From Nocardia harenae NBRC 108248 (lineage in GTDB: Bacteria > Actinomycetota > Actinomycetes > Mycobacteriales > Mycobacteriaceae), in the NCBI RefSeq assembly GCF_001612885.1, contig NZ_BDBH01000002.1, positions 496,016-560,015 of the forward strand: 64,000 nt of DNA, in the 5' to 3' direction. The translations under genes and the position numbers were made by a program. This document shows, piece after piece, positions 1 through 8,449 of this stretch (position 1 is its first letter; each line of letters opens with the position of its first letter). A model generated the notes under the pieces. The model saw only the letters and a list, made by a program, of their open reading frames with translations. It had not been told where the DNA came from and searched no databases.

Positions 1-1
1 G

Positions 2-970
2 AGCAACCGCTACTTCTGGCTCGGCGTCCTCGGCGCCCTCGTCATCGTGCTCATGCTGATCATCTCCAGCTCGTTCCGGATGCTCGGCGTCGGCGAGCGC
101 TCGCTCGAGATGGAGTTCGCGCAGGCCGCGGGGATCAGGGTCGGGGACAGGGTGAACGTCGCGGGTGTCGCGGTCGGCACCGTGACCGGCGCCGAGCTCG
201 ACGGCGGCCACGTGGTGATCACCGCCAATGTGAACCGCGATGTCGAGTTCGGCCCGGATGCGCGGGCCGCGATCAAGATGGCCACCCTGCTCGGCGCGCG
301 CTACGTGGACGTCGAGCCCGGCGACGGCAGCGGGCTGCCGGACGACCGGATCCCGCTCTCCAACACCGCGGTCCCGTACAACCTGGCCGACGTGGTGCAG
401 ATCGGCACGCCCAAGTTCGAGGAGCTGGACACCGCGCAGCTCGCCGAATCACTGAACCTGGTGAACCAGCAGCTCGGCGACTCGCCGCAGCTGGTGGTGC
501 AGGCGCTGGACAGCGTCGGCGCGCTGGCCAAGGTGATGGACTCGCGCAAGGCCGAGGTCGACCAGCTGCTCAAGGACATGGACCGGGTCACCCAGCTGCT
601 CGCGGACAACCGCAACAGCGTGCTGCTGGTGATCACCCAGGGCGAGGCCATCGCCGCCCGGGTGATGGAGCGGCAGGGGCTGCTGCGCCAGCTGCTGGAC
701 AATGTCGCCACGCTCACCAGGCAGCTGCAGGAGATCGGCGCGCAGAACGACAACCAGCTCGGCCCGACCATCGAGCAGCTCAACGTGATGGCCGACGGCC
801 TGCAGAAGAACAAGGACAACCTGGACCGGCTGCTCAGCATCATGCCGCCGTCGATCCGCTACCTCACCAACGCGTGGGGCAACGGCAACTACGCGGAGGT
901 CGGGTTGCCCTGGCTGTTCCCGGACAACTGGCTCTGCTTCGCGCAGGCGATCGAGGGGTGCGAGGGATGA
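2..970 (+). CDS. mceC: MCE family protein, MceC position (5' end outside window)
   Basis: This is the 3' part of an Mce protein; the reading frame is open from base 2, so the true start lies upstream. Just inside the window is a hydrophobic membrane segment (about residues 4-21 of the visible part), followed by an MlaD/MCE domain (GIRVGDRVNVAGVAVGTV, then LLGARYVDVEPGDG) and a long helical region with heptad-like LLxxxxxLTxQL spacing, the usual MCE tunnel helix. Mce proteins A-F form the periplasmic lipid-transfer tube of ATP-driven actinobacterial lipid importers. Its stop overlaps the next ATG by 4 nt, so it is co-translated with mceD. The letter C comes only from counting back from the mceE/mceF-like genes; the upstream yrbE, mceA and mceB are not visible. 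Confidence 0.9.
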   Translation, partial: SNRYFWLGVLGALVIVLMLIISSSFRMLGVGERSLEMEFAQAAGIRVGDRVNVAGVAVGTVTGAELDGGHVVITANVNRDVEFGPDARAAIKMATLLGARYVDVEPGDGSGLPDDRIPLSNTAVPYNLADVVQIGTPKFEELDTAQLAESLNLVNQQLGDSPQLVVQALDSVGALAKVMDSRKAEVDQLLKDMDRVTQLLADNRNSVLLVITQGEAIAARVMERQGLLRQLLDNVATLTRQLQEIGAQNDNQLGPTIEQLNVMADGLQKNKDNLDRLLSIMPPSIRYLTNAWGNGNYAEVGLPWLFPDNWLCFAQAIEGCEG

Positions 971-2073
971 GGATTCCGTTCCGGGTGGACCGGCGAGTGG
1001 TCAGGGGCGCGATGCTCGGCGTCACCGCGCTGGCGCTGGCCAGTTGCTCACTGCTGCCCAGCTCGGTGAACAACGCCATCGGCAGCACCATCGAGATCAC
1101 CGCCGATTTCGAGAACATCGCGGGCATGTACGAGGGCAATCCGATCCGGGTGCTCGGCATCGATGTGGGCAAGGTGGACAAGATCGTCCCGCGCGGCACC
1201 TTCGTCGAGGTGCACATGTCGCTGGAGTCGAGCGAGAAGTACCCGGCCGAGGCGATCGCCGCGGTTGTCTCGCCCTCCATCGTCACCGACCGGCACATCG
1301 AGCTGACCCCGCCGTACACCGGCGGCACCGAGCTGGCCGACGGCGACCACCTGCCGCTCTCCCGCACCAGGACCCCGGTCGAGCTGGACACGATGATCAA
1401 GACCATCGACCAGTTCGCCGCCGCGCTCAAGCCGCAGCCGGGGCAGGAGGGGCTCGGCCCGCTCTCCGGCCGGGTGCTCTACCCCATGCTGGACGGCCAA
1501 GGCGAGAAGCTGCGCGACACGCTGAACGCGCTCTCCGGGGCGCTGAAGGTGGGCGTGGACAACCGGGACGCCATCTCCACCATCATCATCAAGCTCAACG
1601 AGCTGACCACCATGCTGGCCCAGAACGACCAGTCGGTGCGCGACTTCAGCAACCAGGTCACCCAGATGACCGGGCTGCTCGCCGAGCAGGCCCCCGGGTT
1701 GCAGGCCACGCTGCAGCAACTGCAGGACTTCCTGGCCAATACCAGCGGCGTCCTCACCCAGTACCAGGACCAGCTGGAGGGCAGCCTGGTCGGGCTCACC
1801 AACGTCACGCAGCAGTTGCGCGACAACGCGGCGGGGCTGATCGAGGTGGTCGACGTCGCGCCCATGCTGCTGCAGAACATCGACATGACCATGAACCGCG
1901 AACAGGGCTTCATCCGGCTGCGCGGCCTGATCGGCACCGCACTCTCCGGCGAGGTGATCAGCGTCTTCTGCCAGCGCATCCAGCTGCGCGCGGACGGCTG
2001 CCGCACCGGGAACATGCAGGACTTCGGCCCGGACTACGGGCTCACCGCCGCACTGCTCGGACTGACGAAATGA
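967..2073 (+). CDS. mceD: MCE family protein, MceD position, with lipobox
   Basis: This 368-aa Mce protein starts at the ATG overlapping the mceC stop (ATGA). The N-terminus is basic, then hydrophobic, and ends in a lipobox-like LASC with Cys27, so the protein may be acylated and anchored by lipid rather than by a transmembrane helix. An MCE domain follows (GNPIRVLGIDVGKVDKIVPRG, about residues 50-130), then a long Gln/Leu-rich helix with repeated NQ/QQ positions and a C-terminal pair of Cys (VFCQ, DGCR). In most mycobacterial mce operons only MceE is the lipoprotein; here two consecutive members carry a lipobox. The 4-nt overlaps on both sides mark a single operon. Confidence 0.9.
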   Translation: MRIPFRVDRRVVRGAMLGVTALALASCSLLPSSVNNAIGSTIEITADFENIAGMYEGNPIRVLGIDVGKVDKIVPRGTFVEVHMSLESSEKYPAEAIAAVVSPSIVTDRHIELTPPYTGGTELADGDHLPLSRTRTPVELDTMIKTIDQFAAALKPQPGQEGLGPLSGRVLYPMLDGQGEKLRDTLNALSGALKVGVDNRDAISTIIIKLNELTTMLAQNDQSVRDFSNQVTQMTGLLAEQAPGLQATLQQLQDFLANTSGVLTQYQDQLEGSLVGLTNVTQQLRDNAAGLIEVVDVAPMLLQNIDMTMNREQGFIRLRGLIGTALSGEVISVFCQRIQLRADGCRTGNMQDFGPDYGLTAALLGLTK

Positions 2074-3170
2074 CGCGCCGCATGATCGGAGTGCGCCGGA
2101 CGGTGGTCGCCATCACCGCCGCCGCGACGGTGGCGGTGCTCACCGGCTGCGGTATCTCGGTGGAGAACGTGCCGCTGCCGAAGCCGGGCGCCTCCGGCGA
2201 CACCTACACCATCCGCGCGGTCTTCGAGAACGCGCTGAACCTGCCGGACCAGGCCAAGGTGAAGATCGGCGGCTCCGACGTCGGGGTGGTCTCCGACATC
2301 TCGACCAAGAACTTCCAGGCCTTCGTCGACATGCAGATCCGCTCGGATATCGAGCTGCCCGAGGGCACCACCGCCGAGCTGCGCCAGGCCACCCCGCTCG
2401 GCGATGTCTTCGTCGCGGTCTCCAAGCCGGTCGCGCCGCCGGGGACCCCGACCCTGAAGGACGGTGCCACGCTGCCGATCGAGGCCACCTCGGCCGGCGC
2501 CACCGTCGAGGAGCTGCTGGTCTCGGTCTCCATGCTCTTCAACGGCGGCGGCATCGCCAGCCTGACCCGGCTCGGCTCCGAGCTGGACTCCATCGTCGGC
2601 GGCCGCGGCGAGCAGCTGGCGCACCTGATCACCCAGATGACCGGCGTGGTCGGCAGCCTGAACGACAACAGCGCGCGGATCGACAGCGTGCTCGGCGAGT
2701 TCGGCGCGCTCTCCACCACGCTGGACTCGCGCCGGGCCGAGCTCGGCCAGGTGGCGGACACGCTGCCGCAGATGATCGGCGCCATCGCGGAGAACAACCG
2801 GGCCCTCGGCGACCTGCTGCAGCGCATCGCGGTGACCAGCGCCGCGCTCGGCGACTACGCCGATACCTCCGGCGCCGACCTGGCCTCGCTGCTGGACAAC
2901 CTGCGCGACCTGATGGACGCGCTCGCCGCCACCGGCGACGATTTCGGCGCCGCCATGGAGCAGCTGCGCCTCATCGCGCCGAAGGTGGACGCCAGCTTCC
3001 GCGGCAATAGCCTCGCGGTCTTCGCCACCGTCTCCAACCTGGATATCGGGCTGCTCACCGACCCGCCGAACAGCAAGCTGCCGGACCAGGCCGACCTGAA
3101 CGACTTCGTCGGCACCTTCATCCAGGTGCTGCAGGTGGTCCAGAGCCGGGTGAACGGAGCACCGCGATGA
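2070..3170 (+). CDS. mceE: MCE family lipoprotein, MceE position
   Basis: This 366-aa lipoprotein starts at the ATG overlapping the mceD stop. A signal peptide of about 26 residues ends in LTGC with Cys27 as the predicted acylation site. The MCE domain is recognisable (QAKVKIGGSDVGVVSDI, then ATPLGDVFVAVS), followed by the extended alpha-helical segment ending near LIAPKVDASFRGNS. It corresponds to the LprK/MceE member of mycobacterial operons, which anchors the Mce tube to the outer leaflet. A second in-frame ATG 12 nt downstream (MIGVRR) could also serve as start. The next gene begins at an overlapping ATGA. Confidence 0.92.
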   Translation: MTRRMIGVRRTVVAITAAATVAVLTGCGISVENVPLPKPGASGDTYTIRAVFENALNLPDQAKVKIGGSDVGVVSDISTKNFQAFVDMQIRSDIELPEGTTAELRQATPLGDVFVAVSKPVAPPGTPTLKDGATLPIEATSAGATVEELLVSVSMLFNGGGIASLTRLGSELDSIVGGRGEQLAHLITQMTGVVGSLNDNSARIDSVLGEFGALSTTLDSRRAELGQVADTLPQMIGAIAENNRALGDLLQRIAVTSAALGDYADTSGADLASLLDNLRDLMDALAATGDDFGAAMEQLRLIAPKVDASFRGNSLAVFATVSNLDIGLLTDPPNSKLPDQADLNDFVGTFIQVLQVVQSRVNGAPR

Positions 3171-4333
3171 ACCTGCTGCGGAACAAACTGGTGCTCTCCG
3201 GGATCGGGCTGGTGCTGGTGCTGATCGCAGGCGCCACCTACCTCGCGGTCGGCGTCATGCGGGTGAACCCGCTGCGCTCGGAGTACACCGTGACCGTCTA
3301 CCTGGACCGCTCCGGCGGGCTGCAGCCGGGCAACGACGTCACGCTGCGCGGCTTCCGGATCGGCAAGGTCGACGACATCACGCTCACCGACCGCGGCCGG
3401 CTGATCGCGGCGAAGGCGACCATCGACGGCGAGTACCGGATCCCGGTGGACACCGACATCTCGGTGCAGGCGCTCTCCGGGGCGGGCGAGCAGTACATCG
3501 ACTTCCGCCCGGCCACCGACTCCGGCCCGTACCTGGCCGACGGCGCCGAGATCCGCTTCGACCCGGAGAAGATCAAGACCCCGACCCCGGTGTGGCAGGT
3601 GCTCGACAACTCCAGCGCGCTCATCGCGCAGGTGGACCCGAAGAAGTTCGGCACCATCCTGCGCGAGCTCGACATCGCGCTGAGCAGCGGCCCCGACCAG
3701 CTGCGCGGCATGATCAACGGCCTCAGCCTGGCCGCCGCCGGGCTGGATTCGCTGCTGCCGCAGACCACCAACCTGATCGCCAACCTGCAGACCATCGCGG
3801 CCACCACCTCGAACGCGCAGCCCGACCTGGCCACGCTCACGGCGAACTCGGGCGAGCTCTTCACCCAGTTCAACAATGCCGATGCCGAGCTCAAGGCGCT
3901 GCTCGACCAGTCGCCGCAGTACTTCAGCGATCTCGGCGCGGTGCTCAGCGACACCACCGACCCGATCACCGGGCTGGCGACCAACTTCGTCGCGATCACC
4001 CGCGGCGCCCAGCTGCGCACCCCCGCGCTGAGCGCGCTCTTCCCCTCGCTGGCGCTCGGGCTGGACGCGCTCGGCGTGCCTGCGCACGACAACGAGTTTC
4101 ACACCATCGTCGACATCTGGCCCCGGCCGACCTGCTACTACCAGTCGGACTACCTGAAGCCGGAGATCATCACCGATGACACCCTGCCGCGCTGGAACTA
4201 CTGCGTGAACCCGCCGCCCGGCCAGCAGATCCGCGGCGCCGCCAACGCGCCGCGGCCGGATGTGCCGAACAACGGCGCCTACATCCCGCCGGGAGTCGAT
4301 CCGAACGAGCGCACGCTCCCGCCCGTGCGCTGA
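3167..4333 (+). CDS. mceF: MCE family protein, MceF position
   Basis: This 388-aa protein has one N-terminal membrane helix (about residues 9-27, LVLSGIGLVLVLIAGATYLA) and an MCE domain (SGGLQPGNDVTLRGFRIGKV, then LSGAGEQYIDFRPA). A helical rod and a Pro-rich tail with VDPNERTLPP complete it. It is the last structural Mce gene; it overlaps mceE by 4 nt and is followed after 67 nt by an Mce-associated gene. At 388 aa it is shorter than mycobacterial MceF proteins (around 500 aa), as in other short Nocardia/Streptomyces-type clusters. The exact substrate of this transporter cannot be read from the sequence. Confidence 0.92.
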   Translation: MNLLRNKLVLSGIGLVLVLIAGATYLAVGVMRVNPLRSEYTVTVYLDRSGGLQPGNDVTLRGFRIGKVDDITLTDRGRLIAAKATIDGEYRIPVDTDISVQALSGAGEQYIDFRPATDSGPYLADGAEIRFDPEKIKTPTPVWQVLDNSSALIAQVDPKKFGTILRELDIALSSGPDQLRGMINGLSLAAAGLDSLLPQTTNLIANLQTIAATTSNAQPDLATLTANSGELFTQFNNADAELKALLDQSPQYFSDLGAVLSDTTDPITGLATNFVAITRGAQLRTPALSALFPSLALGLDALGVPAHDNEFHTIVDIWPRPTCYYQSDYLKPEIITDDTLPRWNYCVNPPPGQQIRGAANAPRPDVPNNGAYIPPGVDPNERTLPPVR

Positions 4334-4400
4334 GCGGGCATACTCGCGGCAGTACGACCGAATCGGCGCGCCAGCGCCGGGAAAGCGCAGGACTGTATCG

Positions 4401-5138
4401 ATGAGCACCGACGACGCCGGCAAGACCACCGACGAGGCCGGGACCGGCGCGGATCCCGATGCCGCGGGCAAGGGTGACACGGGCAAGGGTGCCGTGGGCA
4501 AGGCCGCCGCGGGCACGGGTGCCGCGGCGAAAGCGGGCGGCTCGGGCGAGAGCCCGTCCAAGCTGCCGCTGATCGCCGCCTTCACCGCCGGCATCCTCGC
4601 GGTCGCGGCGGTGACCGCCGTCGTGGTGTTCTGGCGCCAGGCCGACCAGCGCGGCGCCGAGCTGGACGCCGTCACCGGGGCCAAGAGCGCCGCCTGCGAG
4701 TTCGGCCGCGCGGTCTCCGAGTACGACTACTCGAAGAATCTGGACCAGTACTTCCAGACCGTGAAGGACGGCGCCACCGGCGACTTCCTGAAGGAGTTCG
4801 CCGACGCGCAGCAGGCGCTCACCGACGCCATGACCCAGGCCCAGGTCAAGTCCTGGACCGACGACGTGCAGTGCGGCTGGCAGTCCGGCGACGACTCCAG
4901 CGCGCAGGTGCTGGTGACGCTCACCCAGTACCGCACCAACTTCACCCAGCCCACCCCGGACCGGCAGTACGTGGTGGTCATCGCCGACCTGACGAAGTCC
5001 GGCGACAGGTGGCTGGTCGGCAAGCTGGACTCGCCCATGCTCAGGGGCGCGGGCAGTGGCCTCCCCGGCGGCGCCGGCACCCCCGCTCCCGGCGGCGCGA
5101 CGCCTGCCCCGGCGCCCGCTCCGACCCCGGGCGGCTGA
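4401..5138 (+). CDS. Mce-associated membrane protein
   Basis: I chose the ATG at 4401, giving 245 aa; earlier in-frame codons run back into the end of mceF. The first 50 residues are low-complexity Gly/Ala/Lys/Thr with repeated GKG and AGTG, predicted cytosolic. One membrane helix follows (about residues 55-78), then a soluble extracytoplasmic domain (about 85-225) with the CEF...Y and VLVTLTQYR...TPDRQYVVVIADL pattern of Mam (Mce-associated) proteins, and a Pro/Gly/Ala tail. Mam proteins such as Omam help stabilise Mce complexes. Its position after mceF supports the call; which Mam subtype it is cannot be said. Confidence 0.85.
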   Translation: MSTDDAGKTTDEAGTGADPDAAGKGDTGKGAVGKAAAGTGAAAKAGGSGESPSKLPLIAAFTAGILAVAAVTAVVVFWRQADQRGAELDAVTGAKSAACEFGRAVSEYDYSKNLDQYFQTVKDGATGDFLKEFADAQQALTDAMTQAQVKSWTDDVQCGWQSGDDSSAQVLVTLTQYRTNFTQPTPDRQYVVVIADLTKSGDRWLVGKLDSPMLRGAGSGLPGGAGTPAPGGATPAPAPAPTPGG

Positions 5139-5212
5139 CCTCCGCCGCCGGGACCGGTCAGGGGCTCGCGGTGCCATCGCCGACCCCGGCGACCTCGAAC
5201 ATCGGGCGGGCC

Positions 5213-5286
5213 GGGAGGCGTTGATCCGCCGTTTCCCTCGGCCCGCCCGGGGAGGCGCTGATCCGCCATCGCCCTCGGCCCGCCGC
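5213..5286. repeat. Imperfect 37-bp tandem repeat, two copies, intergenic
   Basis: Two direct copies with a 37-bp period start at 5213 and 5250 with GGGAGGCG, then (T/C)TGATCCGCC, then CCCTCGGCCCG. They lie in the 200-bp gap between the convergent Mce-associated gene and RNase HI. No clear hairpin with a T-tract accompanies them, and no function is assigned. Confidence 0.7.
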
Positions 5287-5341
5287 CGTCCGGGCACGGA
5301 CCTGCTCCGGTCCGGCTCGGACGCGGTCCGTTCGCTTCGGC

Positions 5342-5878
5342 TCAGAACAGGGTCAGCGACGGCGCCGGCCGCTCGGGCCGGACCACCGTGACCGGCTCCG
5401 CCGTGACCGCAGGAATCTCCGCGGTCACGGCATCCGCCACGGCCGCCGTGGCAGCCGCCTTCCGCGCCGCTTCCCCGGCCAGCGCGTCGGCCTGTTCGTT
5501 GTAGTAGTTCCCGACGTGCCCGCGCACCCAGCGGAAGCGCACCGGCCCCGGCCGCCCGGAGATGGCCCGGTCGATCTGCTTGACCAGCTCGGCGTTCTTC
5601 ACCGCGCCCCCGGTCGAGGTGCGCCAGCCGTTCACCCGCCAGGCGGAGATCCACTCCGAGGCGCACTTGATGGCGTAGAGCGAATCGCTCTCCAGCAGCA
5701 GCGGCTCCGGACCCGGGTGCGCCACGATCGCCTCCAGGATGGCGCGCAGTTCGGCGAGCTGATTCGTGCCCGTCGGCGCGCCGCCGCTCGCCGAGCCACC
5801 GGTGTGGTTCACCCAGGCCCAGCCGACCGCGCCGCCCGGATTGCGGAGGCAGGATCCGTCGGTGCTCACGATGATCAT
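5342..5878 (-). CDS. rnhA: Ribonuclease HI family protein
   Basis: RNase HI cleaves RNA in RNA-DNA hybrids using metal-binding carboxylates. All catalytic residues are present: Asp7 in STDGS, Glu43 in NQLAELRA, Asp65 in LLESDSLYAI, His121 in RGHVGNYYNEQAD and Asp131. The catalytic domain covers residues 1-140; a 35-residue Ala/Val/Pro-rich tail (to 178 aa) is an extension of unknown role. Earlier in-frame codons exist, but the ATG at 5878 gives the canonical N-terminus MIIVSTDG and sits 7 nt downstream of a TAGGGT -10 element, suggesting a leaderless transcript. Confidence 0.93.
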   Translation of the reverse strand: MIIVSTDGSCLRNPGGAVGWAWVNHTGGSASGGAPTGTNQLAELRAILEAIVAHPGPEPLLLESDSLYAIKCASEWISAWRVNGWRTSTGGAVKNAELVKQIDRAISGRPGPVRFRWVRGHVGNYYNEQADALAGEAARKAAATAAVADAVTAEIPAVTAEPVTVVRPERPAPSLTLF

Positions 5879-5885
5879 GGCAGGC

Positions 5886-5891
5886 ACCCTA
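5886..5891 (-). promoter_or_regulatory. -10 element TAGGGT for leaderless rnhA
   Basis: On the minus strand TAGGGT (TANNNT consensus) ends 7 nt before the rnhA ATG, the spacing expected when transcription starts at or next to the start codon. No Shine-Dalgarno is present. Confidence 0.5.
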
Positions 5892-6359
5892 CGCAATCCG
5901 GCCGACAAGATCTGTTTTGTGAAATGCCTCGATCTCCCTTCGCAACTGGGCCTCGGTGCGGCGCAGCGCCGCCCGGACCGCGGATTCGACGGGCCGGGCC
6001 AGCAGCCTGGCGATCGGCCCGGCGGGGGTGGCGTAGTACGCCTCCGAGGTGAGCACCGACCGGCCGTAACCGAGCGGATCGAACCGCAGCGTGAGCGTGC
6101 CGGAGAGCCGGCCGCGCAGGCTGTAGCCGATGACGACATTGCGCCGGTAGTCGGTGATCTCGCACTCCAGCGTGGAGCGCCAGAGCCCGACCCTGGTATC
6201 CGCGCTGAACACGGCCCCGCGGCCGCGATCGAGCTCCCCGGCCGGTCGGAACCCGGCCACACCGAACATCCAGTCCGGGACGAAGCGATGGTTGTCGGCG
6301 TAGGTGAACGCCACCTCGACCGGAGCTCCCACGTCACTGGCATACCTGATGTGGCCCAT
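5889..6359 (-). CDS. SRPBCC family protein (START-like fold)
   Basis: This is a 156-aa protein of the SRPBCC/polyketide-cyclase-like superfamily, whose members bind hydrophobic ligands in a helix-grip cavity. The N-terminus MGHIRYASDVGAPVEVAFTY, the central VPDWMFGV segment and the C-terminal long helix (ARLLARPVESAVRAALRRTEAQL) fit the family pattern. The start at 6359 is chosen because AGGGAGGG lies about 6 nt upstream; longer starts exist but lack homology-like sequence. Its ligand is unknown. It is followed closely by rnhA on the same strand, although rnhA has its own -10 element inside this gene's end. Confidence 0.82.
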   Translation of the reverse strand: MGHIRYASDVGAPVEVAFTYADNHRFVPDWMFGVAGFRPAGELDRGRGAVFSADTRVGLWRSTLECEITDYRRNVVIGYSLRGRLSGTLTLRFDPLGYGRSVLTSEAYYATPAGPIARLLARPVESAVRAALRRTEAQLRREIEAFHKTDLVGRIA

Positions 6360-6533
6360 AGGCCCTCCCTGATCCACGGCTGCGGTCAAAAGTACTACAG
6401 CACTCCTCTTTATTCGAGGAATTCGCCGCGGGAATCCTGGGATCACGAACTGGGCGGTCGGCTCTTTTTCTGCTGGTCAGCGCCCCGAGTCGGCGATCCC
6501 GGCCGGTGCGGCCGTAGATCGGCGAGCGGGAAC

Positions 6534-7196
6534 TCAGGTGGTGACGCGGGCCGGGACCTCGGTGCCCGCCAGCCGCAGATCGTGGTCGCCGAGGGTCGGA
6601 TCACTGAACGTCACAGTGACCGAACCGCCGGTACCGATCTCCGTCCGGAGCGTCGCCACCGCGCGCGGATCGACCAGGCCGCCGGTGAGCGCGGCGAAGG
6701 TGGCATTGGTGTCGACGGTCAGCGTGACGCCGCCGCTCGCCGACTCGCCCACGTGCGCGTCCAGGTAGGCGTCGCCGACCCGCACCGTGCGGTCGACGGC
6801 GGGCTCCGGCGCCACGGCCGCCTCCGGCCGCGGCGGCTGCGGCGGCTGCGCGGGCACGGCGGGCGGCACGCTCTCCGGGCGGGCCTGCACAGTTCCGGTG
6901 ATCGCGGCGACCTCCCTGCGCTCGAAGAGCGCGGTGCTGACGTACGGCCGGTTCGGCCCGGCGGGGCGGTGCGGCTGCACCGCGGCGGGCACCGGATCGG
7001 CCGGGACCGCGGCGATGGGGCCCGGGGTCCGATCCGGCAGGTTGTTCACGACGTACGAGCCCGCGGCGGCGGTGAGCGCGATGCTCGCGGTGCCCGCGAG
7101 GACGATGGCGGTATTGCGGGCGATGCCGCGGCGCGGGGTCACGGTCAGGATCTCCGGACCCGGCCCGGGTTCGCCCGGCCTCTGGTTCTCGGTCAC
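6534..7196 (-). CDS. Membrane-anchored hypothetical protein with Pro-rich linker
   Basis: I do not recognise a named family. The GTG at 7196 (220 aa) is preferred because GGAGAGGA lies upstream, while the N-terminal extension of the open frame is Arg/Pro-rich and looks non-coding. There is a short cytosolic N-terminus, one membrane helix (about residues 25-45, IVLAGTASIALTAAAGSYVV), a long Pro/Ala-rich linker and a compact C-terminal domain (about 135-220) with alternating hydrophobic strands (VRVGDAYLDAHVGE, GVTLTVDTNATF, GSVTVTFSDP, HDLRLAG). The architecture suggests an exported domain tethered to the membrane, perhaps a small beta-sandwich. No catalytic motif is visible. Confidence 0.65.
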   Translation of the reverse strand: MTENQRPGEPGPGPEILTVTPRRGIARNTAIVLAGTASIALTAAAGSYVVNNLPDRTPGPIAAVPADPVPAAVQPHRPAGPNRPYVSTALFERREVAAITGTVQARPESVPPAVPAQPPQPPRPEAAVAPEPAVDRTVRVGDAYLDAHVGESASGGVTLTVDTNATFAALTGGLVDPRAVATLRTEIGTGGSVTVTFSDPTLGDHDLRLAGTEVPARVTT

Positions 7197-7603
7197 GATG
7201 CGGTCCTCTCCCTGCGTACCGAACTCCCCTTCGGTTCTGTGGTCGCGCCCGGCCCGCACCGTCGGAAGCCGGACGCGCGTCCAGGCTACGGAACCCGGAC
7301 GGAGCGCGCATACCCGCCGGTGAGCAGGGTGATGGGGTCGGGCCCGGCGGTGGAAGCGCGGGGGCCATCGATCACACAGCATCACGACGGTGCGCTACCC
7401 CCATTGTCGACGCCGGACGGGGTAGCGGGTTTCGATCTTGCGCAGAACGGGTAAACCCACGTCAGTCGGCGAGCGTCGTGTTCGACCCGCCCCTCAGACT
7501 CCCGGCCAAAGGCGTCCGGCCGTCGATACGTACGGCGCACATCGACGTGACGCTCGCCGGCCCCGAAGCGATCCACAACGGTTGTGGGAATCCCCGTTGT
7601 GAC
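7197..7603. other. 407-bp region without a convincing gene, containing two inverted repeats
   Basis: Between two minus-strand genes there is no reading frame with family-like sequence. One inverted repeat is CGCTACCCC (7393-7401) with GGGGTAGCG (7419-7427). A second pairs GGCGAGCGTC (7468-7477) with GACGCTCGCC (7549-7558). The part next to 7196 should hold the promoter and ribosome binding site of the membrane protein; TAGCCT near 7280 on the minus strand is a possible -10. Confidence 0.5.
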
Positions 7604-8394
7604 TCAGCCGAACTGCCCCTTCGCCCGCCCGGCCCCGCTCGGCCCGGCGAAGGCCTGCGCGATCGTCAGCCACTCCGCCGCATCGGCCCCCTCCGCCTGA
7701 ACCGCCAGGTCGTCCGGGTGCCTGCGCTGCGTCACCAGCAGGCAGAAGTCGAGCGCGGGGGCGGTGATCCGCTGCTCCGCCTCGGCCGGTCCCCAGGTCC
7801 AGAGCGTGCCGTCCGGCGCGGCCAGCTCGATCCGGAACGCGGCGGCAGGCGGGGTCCGGCCGTGCACCGTGTAGGCGAAGTCGCGGGTGCGGGCGCCGAT
7901 ATGCGCCACCGCGCGCAGCCGATGCGTCGGCGCCCTGGTCACTCCGAGCGCGTCCGCCACGTCCTGGCCGTGCGCCCAGGTCTCCATGAGCCGGGCGGTG
8001 ATCATCGAACCCGGCCGCATGGGCGGGCCGAACCACGGCACCTTCGCGCCCTCCGGCACCGCGCGCAGCGCCGCGACCAGCGCGGCGCGGCCCGCGCGCC
8101 AGCGTTCCAGCAGCGCGGCGGGCGGGGCGGCCGCCGCCTCCTCGGCGCCTCGTCGACGAACGTGGCGGCGCGCGGGCCCACCGCGGTGAGCATGGCGGCG
8201 AAGCCCGCCGGGTCGGTGGCGGAGAGTACCGCGACATCGTCGGTCCAGGCCAGATGGCCGATCTGGTGCGCGATGGTCCAGCCGGGGGCCGGGGTCGGCA
8301 GCCGCCAGCCGTCCGGGCCGAGCGGCGCGACCAGGCGTTCCAGCTCGGCGGATTCGGCGGCGAAGTCGGCGAGCAGCGCGTCCAGGTCGGCCAT
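7604..8394 (-). pseudogene. TIGR03084 / maleylpyruvate isomerase-like (DinB-fold) protein, frameshifted
   Basis: Two overlapping minus-strand frames each encode half of one protein. The 5' half (from 8394, [35 protein letters not shown]) runs correctly to ATFVDEA, then becomes Arg/Pro-rich. The 3' half in another frame reads [49 protein letters not shown], and ends at GRAKGQFG. Adding one base in GGCGCC (8144-8149) fuses them into a full-length, family-like sequence of about 263 aa. So there is a single-base deletion, either a real inactivating mutation or a sequencing error. The family shares the DinB/mycothiol-dependent isomerase N-terminal fold; the precise role is unknown. Confidence 0.85.
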
Positions 8395-8420
8395 GCGACC
8401 CAGCATCGCAGCGGCCGTCG

Positions 8421-8443
8421 AAAAAGACAAGCGCGCGTGCTTG
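8421..8443 (-). terminator. Intrinsic terminator after the DUF445 gene
   Basis: On the minus strand a CAAGC-ACGCGC-GCTTG hairpin is followed by TCTTTTT. It sits 7 nt past the DUF445 stop, a clear stem plus U-tract, which is uncommon in this GC-rich window. Confidence 0.75.
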
Positions 8444-8449
8444 TTTATC

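Noticed and set aside
7382..7576. 64-codon minus-strand frame in the gene-free region
   Set aside because: No ribosome binding site, Arg-rich random composition, and overlap with two inverted repeats.
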